Source of the DNA: Limnohabitans sp. Rim28
GTDB taxonomy: Bacteria > Pseudomonadota > Gammaproteobacteria > Burkholderiales > Burkholderiaceae_C
DNA length: 64,000 nucleotides
Direction: 5' to 3'
Assembly (NCBI RefSeq): GCF_000293865.2
Contig: NZ_ALKN02000006.1
Span: 62,001 to 126,000, forward strand
Below the pieces are notes generated by a model. That model was not told the DNA's origin and searched no databases. It saw only the letters and a program-made list of their open reading frames with translations. Shown here in pieces: positions 26,144 through 35,138 of this stretch. Position 1 is the stretch's first letter, and every line of letters begins with the position of its first letter. The position numbers and the translations under genes were made by a program.

Positions 26144-27117
26144 CAGGCCACCCAGCGCTGACCGGGCTGCAAGGGGCAGCCACGCAAAAAGTCGGCAGCA
26201 CTCAGGCGTTTACCGCCGGGGCGCTGCAACTGGGTCAGGCACAGCAGGCCTTCGCCGCAGGCCACACGCACACCCGAAGCATCGGCGCTGAGCACCGTGC
26301 CCGGCGGTGCACCGGCTGGCGCTTGGCCTTCCGCCACTTCGGCCACGGCTTGCCACAACTTGAGGGTTTCCACACCCGCGGCCATGGCCAGCGGCACGGT
26401 CATGCCTGGAAACGGGTCAAACGCCCGGATGCGCCGCGCCAGCACCTCGGCGCTCAATGTCCAGTCGATGGCGGCTTCGGATTTGTCGATCTTGTGCGCG
26501 TAATTCACGCCTTCAGAGGGTTGCACTTGTCGGGGCAAGGCGTCTAGATGCGCCAGGGCCTGCACGATGGCCTGACCGCCCAGCTCGGCCAAGCGGTCGT
26601 GCAGCACGGCGGTGGTGTCGCTGGGCGCAATGGCGCAGGGCAGAACCAACAGCATGTCGCCGGTGTCTAAGCCCGCGTCCATCTGCATGATGGTGATGCC
26701 GGTTTGCGTGTCTCCCGCCTCGATGGCGCGGTGAATGGGCGCAGCGCCGCGCCAACGCGGCAGCAAAGACGCGTGGATGTTCAGACAACCCTTGGGGGGC
26801 AGGTCCAGCACCCACTGCGGCAAAATCAAACCGTAAGCGGCGACGATCATGGCATCTGCCTTCGCCGCCTGCAAAGCGTCTCGGGCAGCGACGGCGTCTT
26901 CGGGGTATTTGCCGTCCAAGCGCAGGCTCCGGGGCTGGGCCACGGCCACGCCGTGGTCCAACGCCCACTGTTTGACGGGCGAGGGCTGCAGCTTCATACC
27001 GCGCCCGGCAGGCCGGTCGGGCTGGGTCAACACCAACACGACCTCGTGGCCTGCGGCGTGCAGGGCGGCCATGGCCACTTGGGCAAATTCGGGCGTGCCC
27101 GCAAAGATCAGACGCAT
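26143..27117 (-). CDS. fmt: Methionyl-tRNA formyltransferase
   Basis: 324 aa from the ATG at 27117 ([19 protein letters not shown]); the frame continues upstream into def without coding sense. Folate-binding and catalytic features are [37 protein letters not shown] (Asn, His and later Asp of the formyltransferase site) and the [19 protein letters not shown] segment leading to the OB-like C-terminal tRNA-binding domain. It formylates Met-tRNAi, and its reaction is reversed on proteins by the Def enzyme encoded 22 bp upstream. Confidence 0.96.
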   Translation of the reverse strand: MRLIFAGTPEFAQVAMAALHAAGHEVVLVLTQPDRPAGRGMKLQPSPVKQWALDHGVAVAQPRSLRLDGKYPEDAVAARDALQAAKADAMIVAAYGLILPQWVLDLPPKGCLNIHASLLPRWRGAAPIHRAIEAGDTQTGITIMQMDAGLDTGDMLLVLPCAIAPSDTTAVLHDRLAELGGQAIVQALAHLDALPRQVQPSEGVNYAHKIDKSEAAIDWTLSAEVLARRIRAFDPFPGMTVPLAMAAGVETLKLWQAVAEVAEGQAPAGAPPGTVLSADASGVRVACGEGLLCLTQLQRPGGKRLSAADFLRGCPLQPGQRWVA

Positions 27118-27139
27118 GTGGGGGAATTGGCAGCGCGCT

Positions 27140-27646
27140 TCAGCGCTCGGCTTTTTGGGCTTTGACCAGTTTGGTCTTGATGCGGCCTTGTTTGAGGGGG
27201 GACAGGTATTCCACAAACACCTTGCCCATCAGGTGGTCCATCTCGTGCTGGATGCAAATGGCCAGCATGCCCTCCGCCTCAATGCTGCGGCTTTGACCGT
27301 CACGGTCAAGGGCCGTGATTTTGACTTTTGTGGCGCGCTCCACGCCATCGTAAATACCGGGCACCGACAGGCAACCCTCTTCGCCTTTGACGCGCTCATC
27401 CCCCATCCAAGTGATTTCGGGGTTGATCAGCACCATCGGCTGATTGCGCTCTTCCGAGGTGTCGATCACCACCAAACGCTCATGCACATCGATCTGCGTT
27501 GCGGCCAAGCCAATGCCACCGGCCTCGTACATGGTCTCCACCATGTCATCGATCAGCGCATGAATTCGGGCGTCCACCGCTTGCACAGGTTTGGCCACCT
27601 TGTGCAGGCGTGTGTCGGGGTAGCAAAGGATGGGGAGCAGGGCCAT
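27140..27646 (-). CDS. def: Peptide deformylase
   Basis: 168 aa. The three metalloprotease motifs are complete: [17 protein letters not shown] with the metal-ligand cysteine, and QHEMDHLMG with the two histidines and catalytic glutamate. It removes the formyl group from nascent proteins. It is followed 22 bp later by fmt and diverges from dprA with 205 bp between starts. Confidence 0.97.
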   Translation of the reverse strand: MALLPILCYPDTRLHKVAKPVQAVDARIHALIDDMVETMYEAGGIGLAATQIDVHERLVVIDTSEERNQPMVLINPEITWMGDERVKGEEGCLSVPGIYDGVERATKVKITALDRDGQSRSIEAEGMLAICIQHEMDHLMGKVFVEYLSPLKQGRIKTKLVKAQKAER

Positions 27647-27851
27647 GGTTCAAAGGATCAGATGGAATACAGGTATTTTCGGTCATTTTGGCCAAAAACA
27701 AGTGTCTCCTGATCGAACGCGCCATGTCGCGTCACAAAGCGCTTGCACTTCCGCTCTGGCAAGTCGCACTTGGCGACAACCGGTCTTTGCAACACAATGG
27801 TCCTGTTACAAAAAAGCAAAGACAGCCCCAAGGGCTGCGCAGGGAGACCGC

Positions 27852-29021
27852 ATGACACACACCCCCCACGAATTGGGCGCTTGGTTGCGCCTGAGCCTCA
27901 CCCCTGGCGTCGGCCCCGAAAGCGCACGGCGTCTGCTGGCCGCATTCGGCGAACCCCAAGCCATCTTTGCGCAAACCGAGGCCGCTTTGGGCCAAGTGGT
28001 CAATGCCAACCAAGTGCGGGCGCTTGTGCAAATGCCGCAGGGGTGCGCAGCACTCACGCAGGAAACCGTGGACTGGCTGCAAGCCCATGCCGCTTTGGGT
28101 TGCCGCGTCATCACTTTGGGGGACACCCACTACCCGGCACCCTGGCTGAACATTCCGGACCCTCCGTTGATGTTCTACGCGATGGGCCAAACCGCGCACT
28201 TGGCAACGCTCAAAGCCGAGCAATCCTTGGCCATCGTCGGCAGCCGCAACCCCACGCCTCAAGGCGCGGACAATGCGCGTGAATTGGCCCGCAGCCTGGC
28301 AGCCAGCGGGCTCACCATCGTCTCAGGGCTGGCCCTGGGTGTGGACGGCGCGGCACACGATGGCGCCTTGCAGGGGCACACGGGACAAGGCCTGGCCACC
28401 ATCGCCGTGGTGGGGACCGGTCTTGACCGGGTCTATCCACGCCAGCACCGCGAGCTGGCGCACCGAATTGCCAAAAATGGCGTGGTCCTGAGTGAGTATC
28501 CGCTCGGCACACCCCCCCTGGCCCCCAACTTTCCGCGCCGCAATCGACTGATTGCAGGCCTGTCGCAGGCCACCCTGGTGGTCGAAGCCGCCTTGCAATC
28601 GGGCTCACTCATCACCGCCAAGCAAGCCCTCGAACAAGGCCGCGATGTGATGGCCATCCCCGGGTCCATCCATGCCACCCAATCCAAGGGATGCCACGCG
28701 CTGATCAAGCAGGGGGCCAAGCTGGTGGAATCGGCGCAAGACGTGCTGGAGGAACTGCGAATACCGGCACTTTTGACGCAACAGGCGCTGGACCTGTCCG
28801 CCGATTCAAATGCCCCTGGCCATGGCCCTGAAAGCCAAGAAGGAAATGCCGAGCCCTCACTGCTGCGCGCTCTGGGCCATGACCCGGTGAGCCTCGACGC
28901 CTTGCAAGCCCGCTGCGGGTGGAGCACGGCGCAGCTGCAAGGGCAACTGCTGGAGCTGGAGCTGGCGGGTCAAGTCGGCCGCTTGCCGGGAGGGCTGTTT
29001 CAGCGCATAGGCTCGGCCTAG
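27852..29021 (+). CDS. dprA: DNA-processing protein DprA
   Basis: 389 aa from the ATG at 27852 (MTHTPHELGAWLRL), preceded by AGGGAGAC; the frame is open further upstream but runs across the divergent promoter. A SAM-like N-terminal domain with the helix-hairpin-helix LTPGVGPESARRLLAAFG leads to the Rossmann-like domain with IVGSRNPTPQGADNARELARSLAASGLTIVSGLALGVDGAAHDGAL, and a C-terminal DprA winged-helix domain (residues about 320-389). DprA loads RecA on single-stranded DNA during natural transformation. Confidence 0.94.
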   Translation: MTHTPHELGAWLRLSLTPGVGPESARRLLAAFGEPQAIFAQTEAALGQVVNANQVRALVQMPQGCAALTQETVDWLQAHAALGCRVITLGDTHYPAPWLNIPDPPLMFYAMGQTAHLATLKAEQSLAIVGSRNPTPQGADNARELARSLAASGLTIVSGLALGVDGAAHDGALQGHTGQGLATIAVVGTGLDRVYPRQHRELAHRIAKNGVVLSEYPLGTPPLAPNFPRRNRLIAGLSQATLVVEAALQSGSLITAKQALEQGRDVMAIPGSIHATQSKGCHALIKQGAKLVESAQDVLEELRIPALLTQQALDLSADSNAPGHGPESQEGNAEPSLLRALGHDPVSLDALQARCGWSTAQLQGQLLELELAGQVGRLPGGLFQRIGSA

Positions 29022-29064
29022 GCCAAGGAAAAGCGCTAGCGGCCAACCACAAACCCGCTGCCCC

Positions 29065-29092
29065 AAAACAAAAGGCACCCGAAGGTGCCTTT
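29065..29092 (-). terminator. Rho-independent terminator after the yajC-secD-secF operon
   Basis: AAAGGCACC and GGTGCCTTT form a 9 bp stem with a CGAA/TTCG tetraloop (29071-29092); on the minus strand it is followed by a T-rich TTTTGTTTT stretch. It lies 26 bp past secF and may also stop dprA transcription from the other side. Confidence 0.85.
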
Positions 29093-29118
29093 GTGCGAGG
29101 GATCGGTCGGATGATCTG

Positions 29119-30069
29119 TCAGACCACAGCGCCCGAGTTCTCGTCGTTCGGGTCGTGGTCTTTCTTGACCGGCTTGACCATGTCTTCGCGGCTGATGCCC
29201 AGCCACATGGCCACAGCAGCGCCCACAAACACCGATGAATAAATGCCAAAGCAAATGCCAATCGTCAGCGCCAGCGCAAAGTAGTACAGCGTCTCCCCCC
29301 CAAACAGCAACATGGACAACACCATGATCTGCGTGGAGCCGTGGGTGATGATGGTGCGGCTGATGGTCGAGGTGATCGCGTTGTCGATGATCTGAACCGT
29401 GTTCATCTTGCGATAGCGGCGGAAATTCTCACGAATACGGTCAAAAATCACCACCGACTCGTTGACCGAATAACCCAGCACCGCCAACACCGCGGCCAAC
29501 ACCGCCAGCGAGAACTCCCACTGGAAGAAGGCAAAAAAGCCCAAGATGATGATCACATCGTGCAAGTTGGCGATGATGGCCGACACAGCAAACTTCCACT
29601 CGAAACGGATGGCCAAATACAGCATGATGCCGCCGACCACAAAGGCCAGCGCCATCAGGCCGTCTTCTACCAGTTCGTTGCCCACTTGAGGCCCCACAAA
29701 CTCGGTGCGGCGCAGCGTCACATCGGGGTTGGCTGCTTTCAGGGCGTTGAGCACGGTCTCGCTTTGCTGGGCCGTGGTCACGCCTTTTTGCACCGGCAGG
29801 CGGATCAGCACTTCACGCGCCGAGCCAAAGTTCTGCACCTGCACCTCGGCATAACCCAAGCCCGAGATCACGCCGCGCACTTTGGGCAAATCGGCCGGTT
29901 GGCTGTAACTCACTTCCATCACGGTGCCGCCGGTGAATTCCACCGACAAATGCAAGCCCCTGCTGAACAAAAAGAACACCGCCAAGAAAAACGTGATGAA
30001 TGACACCGCGTTCAGCACCAAAGCATGGCGCATGAAGGGGATGTCTTTTCTGATTTTGAACAATTCCAT
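29119..30069 (-). CDS. secF: Protein translocase subunit SecF
   Basis: 316 aa. An N-terminal helix, a periplasmic P1 head (GLHLSVEFTGGTVMEVSYSQPA), and five more helices with the RND-type motif GYSVNESVVIFDRIRENFRRYRK are visible. SecF pairs with SecD to use proton flow to pull proteins across the inner membrane. It follows secD by 12 bp. Confidence 0.96.
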   Translation of the reverse strand: MELFKIRKDIPFMRHALVLNAVSFITFFLAVFFLFSRGLHLSVEFTGGTVMEVSYSQPADLPKVRGVISGLGYAEVQVQNFGSAREVLIRLPVQKGVTTAQQSETVLNALKAANPDVTLRRTEFVGPQVGNELVEDGLMALAFVVGGIMLYLAIRFEWKFAVSAIIANLHDVIIILGFFAFFQWEFSLAVLAAVLAVLGYSVNESVVIFDRIRENFRRYRKMNTVQIIDNAITSTISRTIITHGSTQIMVLSMLLFGGETLYYFALALTIGICFGIYSSVFVGAAVAMWLGISREDMVKPVKKDHDPNDENSGAVV

Positions 30070-30081
30070 GGTCTTTTCCCC

Positions 30082-31959
30082 TTAATCGGCTTTCACCGCA
30101 GTGCCAGCCTCGGGCCGCCAGACAGTGCCGATGGACACTGTCTTGAGTTTCTTCTTGCCGCCGTACCAAAGGTTGACCAAGCCGCGCGAAAAGAGAACAG
30201 CGGAAAACATGCTCGTCAAAATGCCGATGCAGTGCACCACCGCAAAACCCCGCACCGGACCGGAGCCAAAGGCGAGCAAAGCCACGCCCGCGATCAAGGT
30301 GGTGATGTTGGAGTCCAAAATCGTGGACCAGGCGCGGTCATAACCCGCGTGGATGGCCGCTTGCGGGCTGGCGCCGTTGCGCAGCTCTTCGCGCACACGC
30401 TCGTTGATCAGCACGTTCGAGTCAATGGCCATGCCCAGCGCCAGCGCCATGGCGGCCATGCCGGGCAAAGTGAGCGTGGCTTGCAGCAAGGACAGCACGG
30501 CCACCAACAACAGCAAGTTGACGCCCAGTGCAATGCCTGAGAACACGCCAAACATGGCGTAATAAATCGCCATGAACGCCACGATCACCACAAAGCCCCA
30601 GGTCACGCTGTTGAAGCCCTTGGCGATGTTCTCGGCACCCAGGCTCGGACCAATGGTGCGCTCTTCAATGATCTCCATCGGCGCGGCCAGCGAACCGGCA
30701 CGCAACAGCAGCGCGGTGTCGTTGGCTTCGGCCGTGGTCATGCGGCCCGAAATCTGCACCCGGCCGCCACCGATCTCGGCACGGATCACGGGGGCCGTCA
30801 CCACTTCGCCCTTGCCCTTTTCGAACAAGATGATGGCCATGCGCTTGCCCACGTTGTCACGCGTCACGTCCTTGAAGATGCGGGCACCCTTGCCGTCCAG
30901 GGTCAGGTTGACCACGGGCTCTTGGGTCTGGCTGTCAAAGCCGGGCTGGGCGTCGGTCAGGTTGTCACCCGTGAGCACCACTTGTTTTTTGACAATCAGC
31001 GGACGGCCATCGCGCTCCAGGTAGCGCTCGGCGCCAAAAGGCACCATGCCGCCTTGTTCGGCAGCACGGGCTTCGGTGCTTTCGTCGACCATGCGCACCT
31101 CCAGGGTGGCGGTGCGGCCCAAAATGTCTTTGGCCTTGGCCGTGTCTTGCACGCCGGGCAGCTGCACCACGATGCGGTCCAGGCCTTGTTGCTGAATCAC
31201 CGGCTCGGCCACACCCAACTCGTTGATGCGGTTGTGCAAGGTGGTGATGTTTTGCTTGAGGGCCTGCGCCTGTACCAAGCGAGCCGCCTCGGGTTTGATG
31301 GTGGCCGTCAAACGGAACTCATTGCCATCGGCCACTGAATTGATTTGCAAGTCTGCAAACTGAGCGGCGATCAGGTCTTGGGCGGCCTGCAACTGCTTGG
31401 CGTCGCGCAAACGCATCTCGATGGTTTGGCCGCTTCGGCTCATGCCGCCGTGGCGCAAGTCTTTCTCACGGAAAGTGGTGCGCAAATCGCCCACCAAGGC
31501 TTCGACACGCTGGGTCAAAGCCGCTTGCATGTCCACTTGCAACATGAAGTGCACGCCGCCACGCAGGTCCAAGCCCAAATACATGGGGGCCGCACCCAGC
31601 GAGGTCAACCATGCAGGCGACCTCGTCACCAGATTCAAGGCCACCACAAAAGAGGGGTTGCTCGCATCTGGAATCAAGGCCTTTTCAATCGCGTCCTTGG
31701 CCTTGATCTGGTTGTCGGTGGTGTCAAAGCGGGCACGGATCGAGGCGCCATCCAGGGCCAAGGTCTGCGGATTCAAGCCTGCCGTCTTGAGGGCTTCTTC
31801 AACGCGCTGCAAGGTGGTGTTGTCCACCTTGACCGTGGCCTTGCCCGAAGACACCTGCACCGCAGGGGCCTCGCCGAAAAAGTTGGGCAGCGTGAACACC
31901 GTCCCCAACAACAAGGCAATCACAAGGATCGCGTATTTCCAGATCGGGTAACGGTTCAT
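30082..31959 (-). CDS. secD: Protein translocase subunit SecD
   Basis: 625 aa. It has the N-terminal helix (YPIWKYAILVIALLLGTVFTLPNFFGEAPAVQV), the head domain containing GLDLRGGVHFMLQVDM, and the C-terminal six-helix RND core with LPGMAAMALALGMAIDSNVLINERVREELRNG. It is the larger partner of SecF. It lies 12 bp before secF and 34 bp after yajC in one operon; the usual upstream neighbour tgt is not adjacent here. Confidence 0.96.
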   Translation of the reverse strand: MNRYPIWKYAILVIALLLGTVFTLPNFFGEAPAVQVSSGKATVKVDNTTLQRVEEALKTAGLNPQTLALDGASIRARFDTTDNQIKAKDAIEKALIPDASNPSFVVALNLVTRSPAWLTSLGAAPMYLGLDLRGGVHFMLQVDMQAALTQRVEALVGDLRTTFREKDLRHGGMSRSGQTIEMRLRDAKQLQAAQDLIAAQFADLQINSVADGNEFRLTATIKPEAARLVQAQALKQNITTLHNRINELGVAEPVIQQQGLDRIVVQLPGVQDTAKAKDILGRTATLEVRMVDESTEARAAEQGGMVPFGAERYLERDGRPLIVKKQVVLTGDNLTDAQPGFDSQTQEPVVNLTLDGKGARIFKDVTRDNVGKRMAIILFEKGKGEVVTAPVIRAEIGGGRVQISGRMTTAEANDTALLLRAGSLAAPMEIIEERTIGPSLGAENIAKGFNSVTWGFVVIVAFMAIYYAMFGVFSGIALGVNLLLLVAVLSLLQATLTLPGMAAMALALGMAIDSNVLINERVREELRNGASPQAAIHAGYDRAWSTILDSNITTLIAGVALLAFGSGPVRGFAVVHCIGILTSMFSAVLFSRGLVNLWYGGKKKLKTVSIGTVWRPEAGTAVKAD

Positions 31960-31993
31960 GGTGGCTCGCGTGCAGGCTTTTTATCGGGGGAAA

Positions 31994-32326
31994 TTACTTG
32001 ATCGTGCCTTTTGGCAAAACCTGAACCACAGCGCTGCGCTGCATTTGAACTTCAACGCCAGTGGCCATCTCGATGCCAATGTAGGCGTCGCCGATCTTGC
32101 TGACTTTGCCCAGCAAACCACCTGCAGTCACCACCTCATCGCCCTTGGCCAAGGCATCGATCATGGCGCGGTGTTCTTTTTGCTTCTTCATCTGGGGGCG
32201 AATCATGACGAAGTAAAGAACCACGAACATCAGCAACAAAGGCAGCATGCTCATCAAGGTGGACTGGAAGTCACCACCCGAGGCAGCGGCAGGAGCAGTT
32301 TGGGCAAAAGCTGAAGAGATGAACAT
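31994..32326 (-). CDS. yajC: Preprotein translocase subunit YajC
   Basis: 110 aa. One membrane helix ([41 protein letters not shown]) gives the diagnostic YFxxIRPQxKRxK pattern, followed by the small [16 protein letters not shown] domain. It binds SecDF and YidC. It is the first gene of the minus-strand operon and faces the nitrile hydratase operon across a 185 bp intergenic region. Confidence 0.94.
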   Translation of the reverse strand: MFISSAFAQTAPAAASGGDFQSTLMSMLPLLLMFVVLYFVMIRPQMKKQKEHRAMIDALAKGDEVVTAGGLLGKVSKIGDAYIGIEMATGVEVQMQRSAVVQVLPKGTIK

Positions 32327-32438
32327 GGGGTCTCCAAAAAATCACATTCGGTTTGAAACAGTTGTCGCCCACGTCTTTCGCAGGCGAAGCCGCCATTGTA
32401 TGCGGCGCTATGATCGATCCCAAAAGCCCCGGCCGCAC

Positions 32439-32451
32439 GGGGTCAGACCCC
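32439..32451. repeat. GGGGTC-A-GACCCC inverted repeat between yajC and nthA
   Basis: A 13 bp palindrome lies 61 bp before the nthA start, inside a 185 bp intergenic region. The same core is common in beta/gammaproteobacterial intergenic repeats, so it could be a REP-like element or an operator. No second exact copy was noticed in the window. Confidence 0.45.
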
Positions 32452-32511
32452 TTGAAGCCATATTCAGGCAGCACTCAAGCGCAACCCCAGACAACCCGAC
32501 AGGAGACCGCC

Positions 32512-33171
32512 ATGCCCGCTGAACACAATCAACCCCACGGCCATGACCACGCACATGACCACGAACACAGCACCCTGGGCGAGAACGACCTGCGTGTCCG
32601 CGCCTTGGAGACCCTGCTGACGCAAAAAGGGTATCTGGACCCCGCCGCCGTGGACCGGATCATCGAGACCTACGAGGTGCATGTGGGCCCGCACAACGGC
32701 GCCAAAGTGGTGGCCCGCGCCTGGGCTGACCCAACATTCAAAGACTGGCTGCTGAAAGACGCCACCGCCGCCATCGCCTCGATGGACTACACCGGCCGCC
32801 AGGGCGAGCACATGGTGGCCGTGCCCAACACACCCGACACCCACAACATGGTGGTCTGCACCCTGTGCAGCTGCTACCCCTGGCCCGTGCTGGGCCTGCC
32901 CCCAGTTTGGTACAAAAGCGCGGCGTACCGCTCGCGCGCCGTGATCGAACCGCGCGCCGTGCTGGCCGACTTTGGGGTGACCCTGCCGCCGGAGCAAAAC
33001 ATCCGCGTGTGGGACTCCACCGCCGAAGTGCGCTATTTGGTGCTGCCTGAGCGCCCGGCAGGCACCGAGGGGTGGACCGAAGCACAACTGGCGAAACTGG
33101 TCACCCGCGACGCCATGATCGGCACCGGCTTGGCCTTGAATCCAACACTGAACCCCCTGGAGGCAGCATGA
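32512..33171 (+). CDS. nthA: Nitrile hydratase alpha subunit, cobalt type
   Basis: 219 aa from the ATG at 32512, chosen by AGGAG 7 bp upstream; the frame reaches back to 32353 but without coding sense. The metal-binding motif CTLCSC (Cys116, Cys119, Ser120, Cys121) is the cobalt variant (Fe-type enzymes carry CSLCSC), and [21 protein letters not shown] follows as in all alpha subunits. Seven histidines crowd residues 5-19. The enzyme hydrates nitriles to amides. It is the first gene of a four-gene operon; the nthB start overlaps its stop (ATGA). Confidence 0.95.
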   Translation: MPAEHNQPHGHDHAHDHEHSTLGENDLRVRALETLLTQKGYLDPAAVDRIIETYEVHVGPHNGAKVVARAWADPTFKDWLLKDATAAIASMDYTGRQGEHMVAVPNTPDTHNMVVCTLCSCYPWPVLGLPPVWYKSAAYRSRAVIEPRAVLADFGVTLPPEQNIRVWDSTAEVRYLVLPERPAGTEGWTEAQLAKLVTRDAMIGTGLALNPTLNPLEAA

Positions 33172-33845
33172 ACGGCGTGCACGACATGGGCGGCCTGCAA
33201 GGCTATGGCCCGGTTCAGATCGAAGCCAACGAGCCGCTGTTTCATGGCGAGTGGGAGCGCCGCGCTTTAGGCGTGACGGTGGCCATGGGTGCCAGTGGGC
33301 TGTGGAACATCGACCTGGCCCGCTCGGCCCGCGAGTCTTTGCCCCCGCTGGACTATGTGCAAGGCCCCTATTACGCCATCTGGACCCAAGCACTGCAAAA
33401 GCTGCTGATCGAGCGCGGCTTGATCACCGAAGAGGAACTGGCGAAGGGCCAAGCCATCACGCCGCCCGTGGCAGGCGTGCGGGTGCTCAAAGCCGCCGAG
33501 GTGGACGCGGCGCTGGCCAAAGGCAGCCCAGCAGACCGCCCCAGCACCCAAGCGCCGCGCTTCACCGTGGGCCAGCGCGTGCGCGCTCTGAACCTGAACC
33601 CACAAGGCCACACCCGTTTGCCGCGCTATGTGCGCGGCCATGTGGGCACGGTGGTGCTGCACCACGGCAGCCACGTGTTGCCCGACCAGCATGTGAACCA
33701 GATGCTGCCGCCTTTTGATGGCACGGCCGAGCACCTCTACACGGTGGTGTTCGACGGCACCGAACTGTGGGGCCCGCAAGCCGAAGCCGGGCACCAAGTG
33801 AGCGTGGACGCTTGGGAGTCGTATTTGGAAGCCATCCCCTCCTGA
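33168..33845 (+). CDS. nthB: Nitrile hydratase beta subunit
   Basis: 225 aa. The beginning [17 protein letters not shown] and the segments [41 protein letters not shown] and [31 protein letters not shown] are classical. It forms the alpha2beta2 enzyme with NthA. The overlap with nthA and the 10 bp gap to the accessory gene show one transcript. Confidence 0.95.
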   Translation: MNGVHDMGGLQGYGPVQIEANEPLFHGEWERRALGVTVAMGASGLWNIDLARSARESLPPLDYVQGPYYAIWTQALQKLLIERGLITEEELAKGQAITPPVAGVRVLKAAEVDAALAKGSPADRPSTQAPRFTVGQRVRALNLNPQGHTRLPRYVRGHVGTVVLHHGSHVLPDQHVNQMLPPFDGTAEHLYTVVFDGTELWGPQAEAGHQVSVDAWESYLEAIPS

Positions 33846-33855
33846 TCAAGGCCCC

Positions 33856-34257
33856 ATGAACACCGCCATCCAAGACCTGAACGACCTGGCCCGCGCCTGC
33901 GGCGACGGCTTTCCCATGCCCGCCACCGCCAACAACGGCGCGGTGTTTGAAGAACCCTGGCAGGCCCACGCCTTTGCCATGACCTTGCAGCTGCACGAAA
34001 AAGGTGTTTTCACCTGGCCCGAATGGGCCACCGCCCTGACCCGCGAAATTGCTGCGGGCCAAACGCGTGGCGAAGCCAGCGACGGTAGCCTCTACTACAC
34101 CCACTGGTTGAACGCGCTGGAGCAAATGGTGATCGAGCGCCAGCTGGGCACCCCTGAGCAAATCCATGATCTGGAACACGCCTGGGCCGATGCCGCCGAG
34201 CGCACCCCGCACGGACAAGCCATCGTGCTGGACATCCGTCAAAGGGGCGCCGCTTGA
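33856..34257 (+). CDS. Nitrile hydratase accessory/activator protein (P14K type)
   Basis: 133 aa, similar to the N-terminal half of the beta subunit (EEPWQAHAFAMTLQLHEKGVFTWPEWATALTREI, YYTHWLNALEQMVIERQLGT). In cobalt-type systems this protein, called P14K or NhlE, carries out subunit swapping so that cobalt enters the alpha subunit. Its position right after nthB supports the role. The last codons overlap the TTG start of the exporter gene. Confidence 0.9.
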   Translation: MNTAIQDLNDLARACGDGFPMPATANNGAVFEEPWQAHAFAMTLQLHEKGVFTWPEWATALTREIAAGQTRGEASDGSLYYTHWLNALEQMVIERQLGTPEQIHDLEHAWADAAERTPHGQAIVLDIRQRGAA

Positions 34258-35117
34258 ACCTGCGTTTGTGGGCCATGCTGGCCTTGCTGGCCAGTCTGGT
34301 GTCGCTGGCCGTGGGCACTTCTTTTGCCAAAAGCCTGTTTCCAGCTTTGGGCGCAGAAGGCACCACCGCCTACCGCATCATCTTTGCCACCCTGATGCTG
34401 ATGGCGGTGTTCCGGCCCTGGCGCAGAAAATGGGTCTGGGCCGATGCCTTGCCGCTGGGCCTGTACGGCGTCACGCTGGGCGTGATGAACCTGCTGTTTT
34501 ACAGCGCGATCAAGACCATTCCCTTTGGCGTGGCCATTGCCATCGAATTCACCGGGCCCCTGGCCGTGGCGGTCTGGACCTCCAAAAAAGCCAGCGACTG
34601 GCTCTGGGTGACGCTGGCCATCGCGGGCCTGGCCATGTTGCTGCCCCTGCCCGGGGGCGATACAGCCACAGCGCTCGACCCCATGGGCATGTTTTTCGCC
34701 TTCACGGCGGGCATTTGCTGGGCTTTGTACATCGTGTTTGGCCAACGCGTGGCCCAGCGATACGGCAGCATGGCCACCCCCATGGGCATGCTGGCCGCCG
34801 CCATCGTGGTGGCCCCCATCGGGATTTTCCATGCGGGCACGGCCATGCTGGACCCGCAATGGCTGGTGGCAGGCCTGGCCGTGGCCTTGCTGTCCAGTGC
34901 CATCCCCTACGCGCTGGAGATGTTCTCGCTCAACCACCTGCCCAAAAACACCTTCAGCATTTTGCTCAGCTTGGAGCCTGCTGTGGGGGCACTTGCGGGC
35001 TGGTTGGTGTTGGCCGAACACCTGAGCCTGTCTCAAGGCTTGGCCATTGCGCTCGTCATGGCCGCCTCGATGGGCACCACTTGGTCAGCCGGGCGCGCTC
35101 CGTCGCCATCCACTTGA
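34254..35117 (+). CDS. EamA/RhtA-like inner-membrane exporter
   Basis: 287 aa with ten helices in two EamA repeats. The TTG start at 34254 overlaps the stop of the accessory gene. Segments such as SFAKSLFPALGAEGTTAYR, FYSAIKTIPFGVAIAIEFTGPL, GICWALYIVFGQRVAQRYGS and ALEMFSLNHLPKNTFSILLSLEPAVGALAGW match the threonine/homoserine exporter RhtA group. Whether it exports the amide product, an amino acid, or an unrelated metabolite is unknown; coupling to nitrile hydratase suggests a link. Confidence 0.85.
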   Translation: MNLRLWAMLALLASLVSLAVGTSFAKSLFPALGAEGTTAYRIIFATLMLMAVFRPWRRKWVWADALPLGLYGVTLGVMNLLFYSAIKTIPFGVAIAIEFTGPLAVAVWTSKKASDWLWVTLAIAGLAMLLPLPGGDTATALDPMGMFFAFTAGICWALYIVFGQRVAQRYGSMATPMGMLAAAIVVAPIGIFHAGTAMLDPQWLVAGLAVALLSSAIPYALEMFSLNHLPKNTFSILLSLEPAVGALAGWLVLAEHLSLSQGLAIALVMAASMGTTWSAGRAPSPST

Positions 35118-35138
35118 ACACGCCAAGCGAGCACGTCC

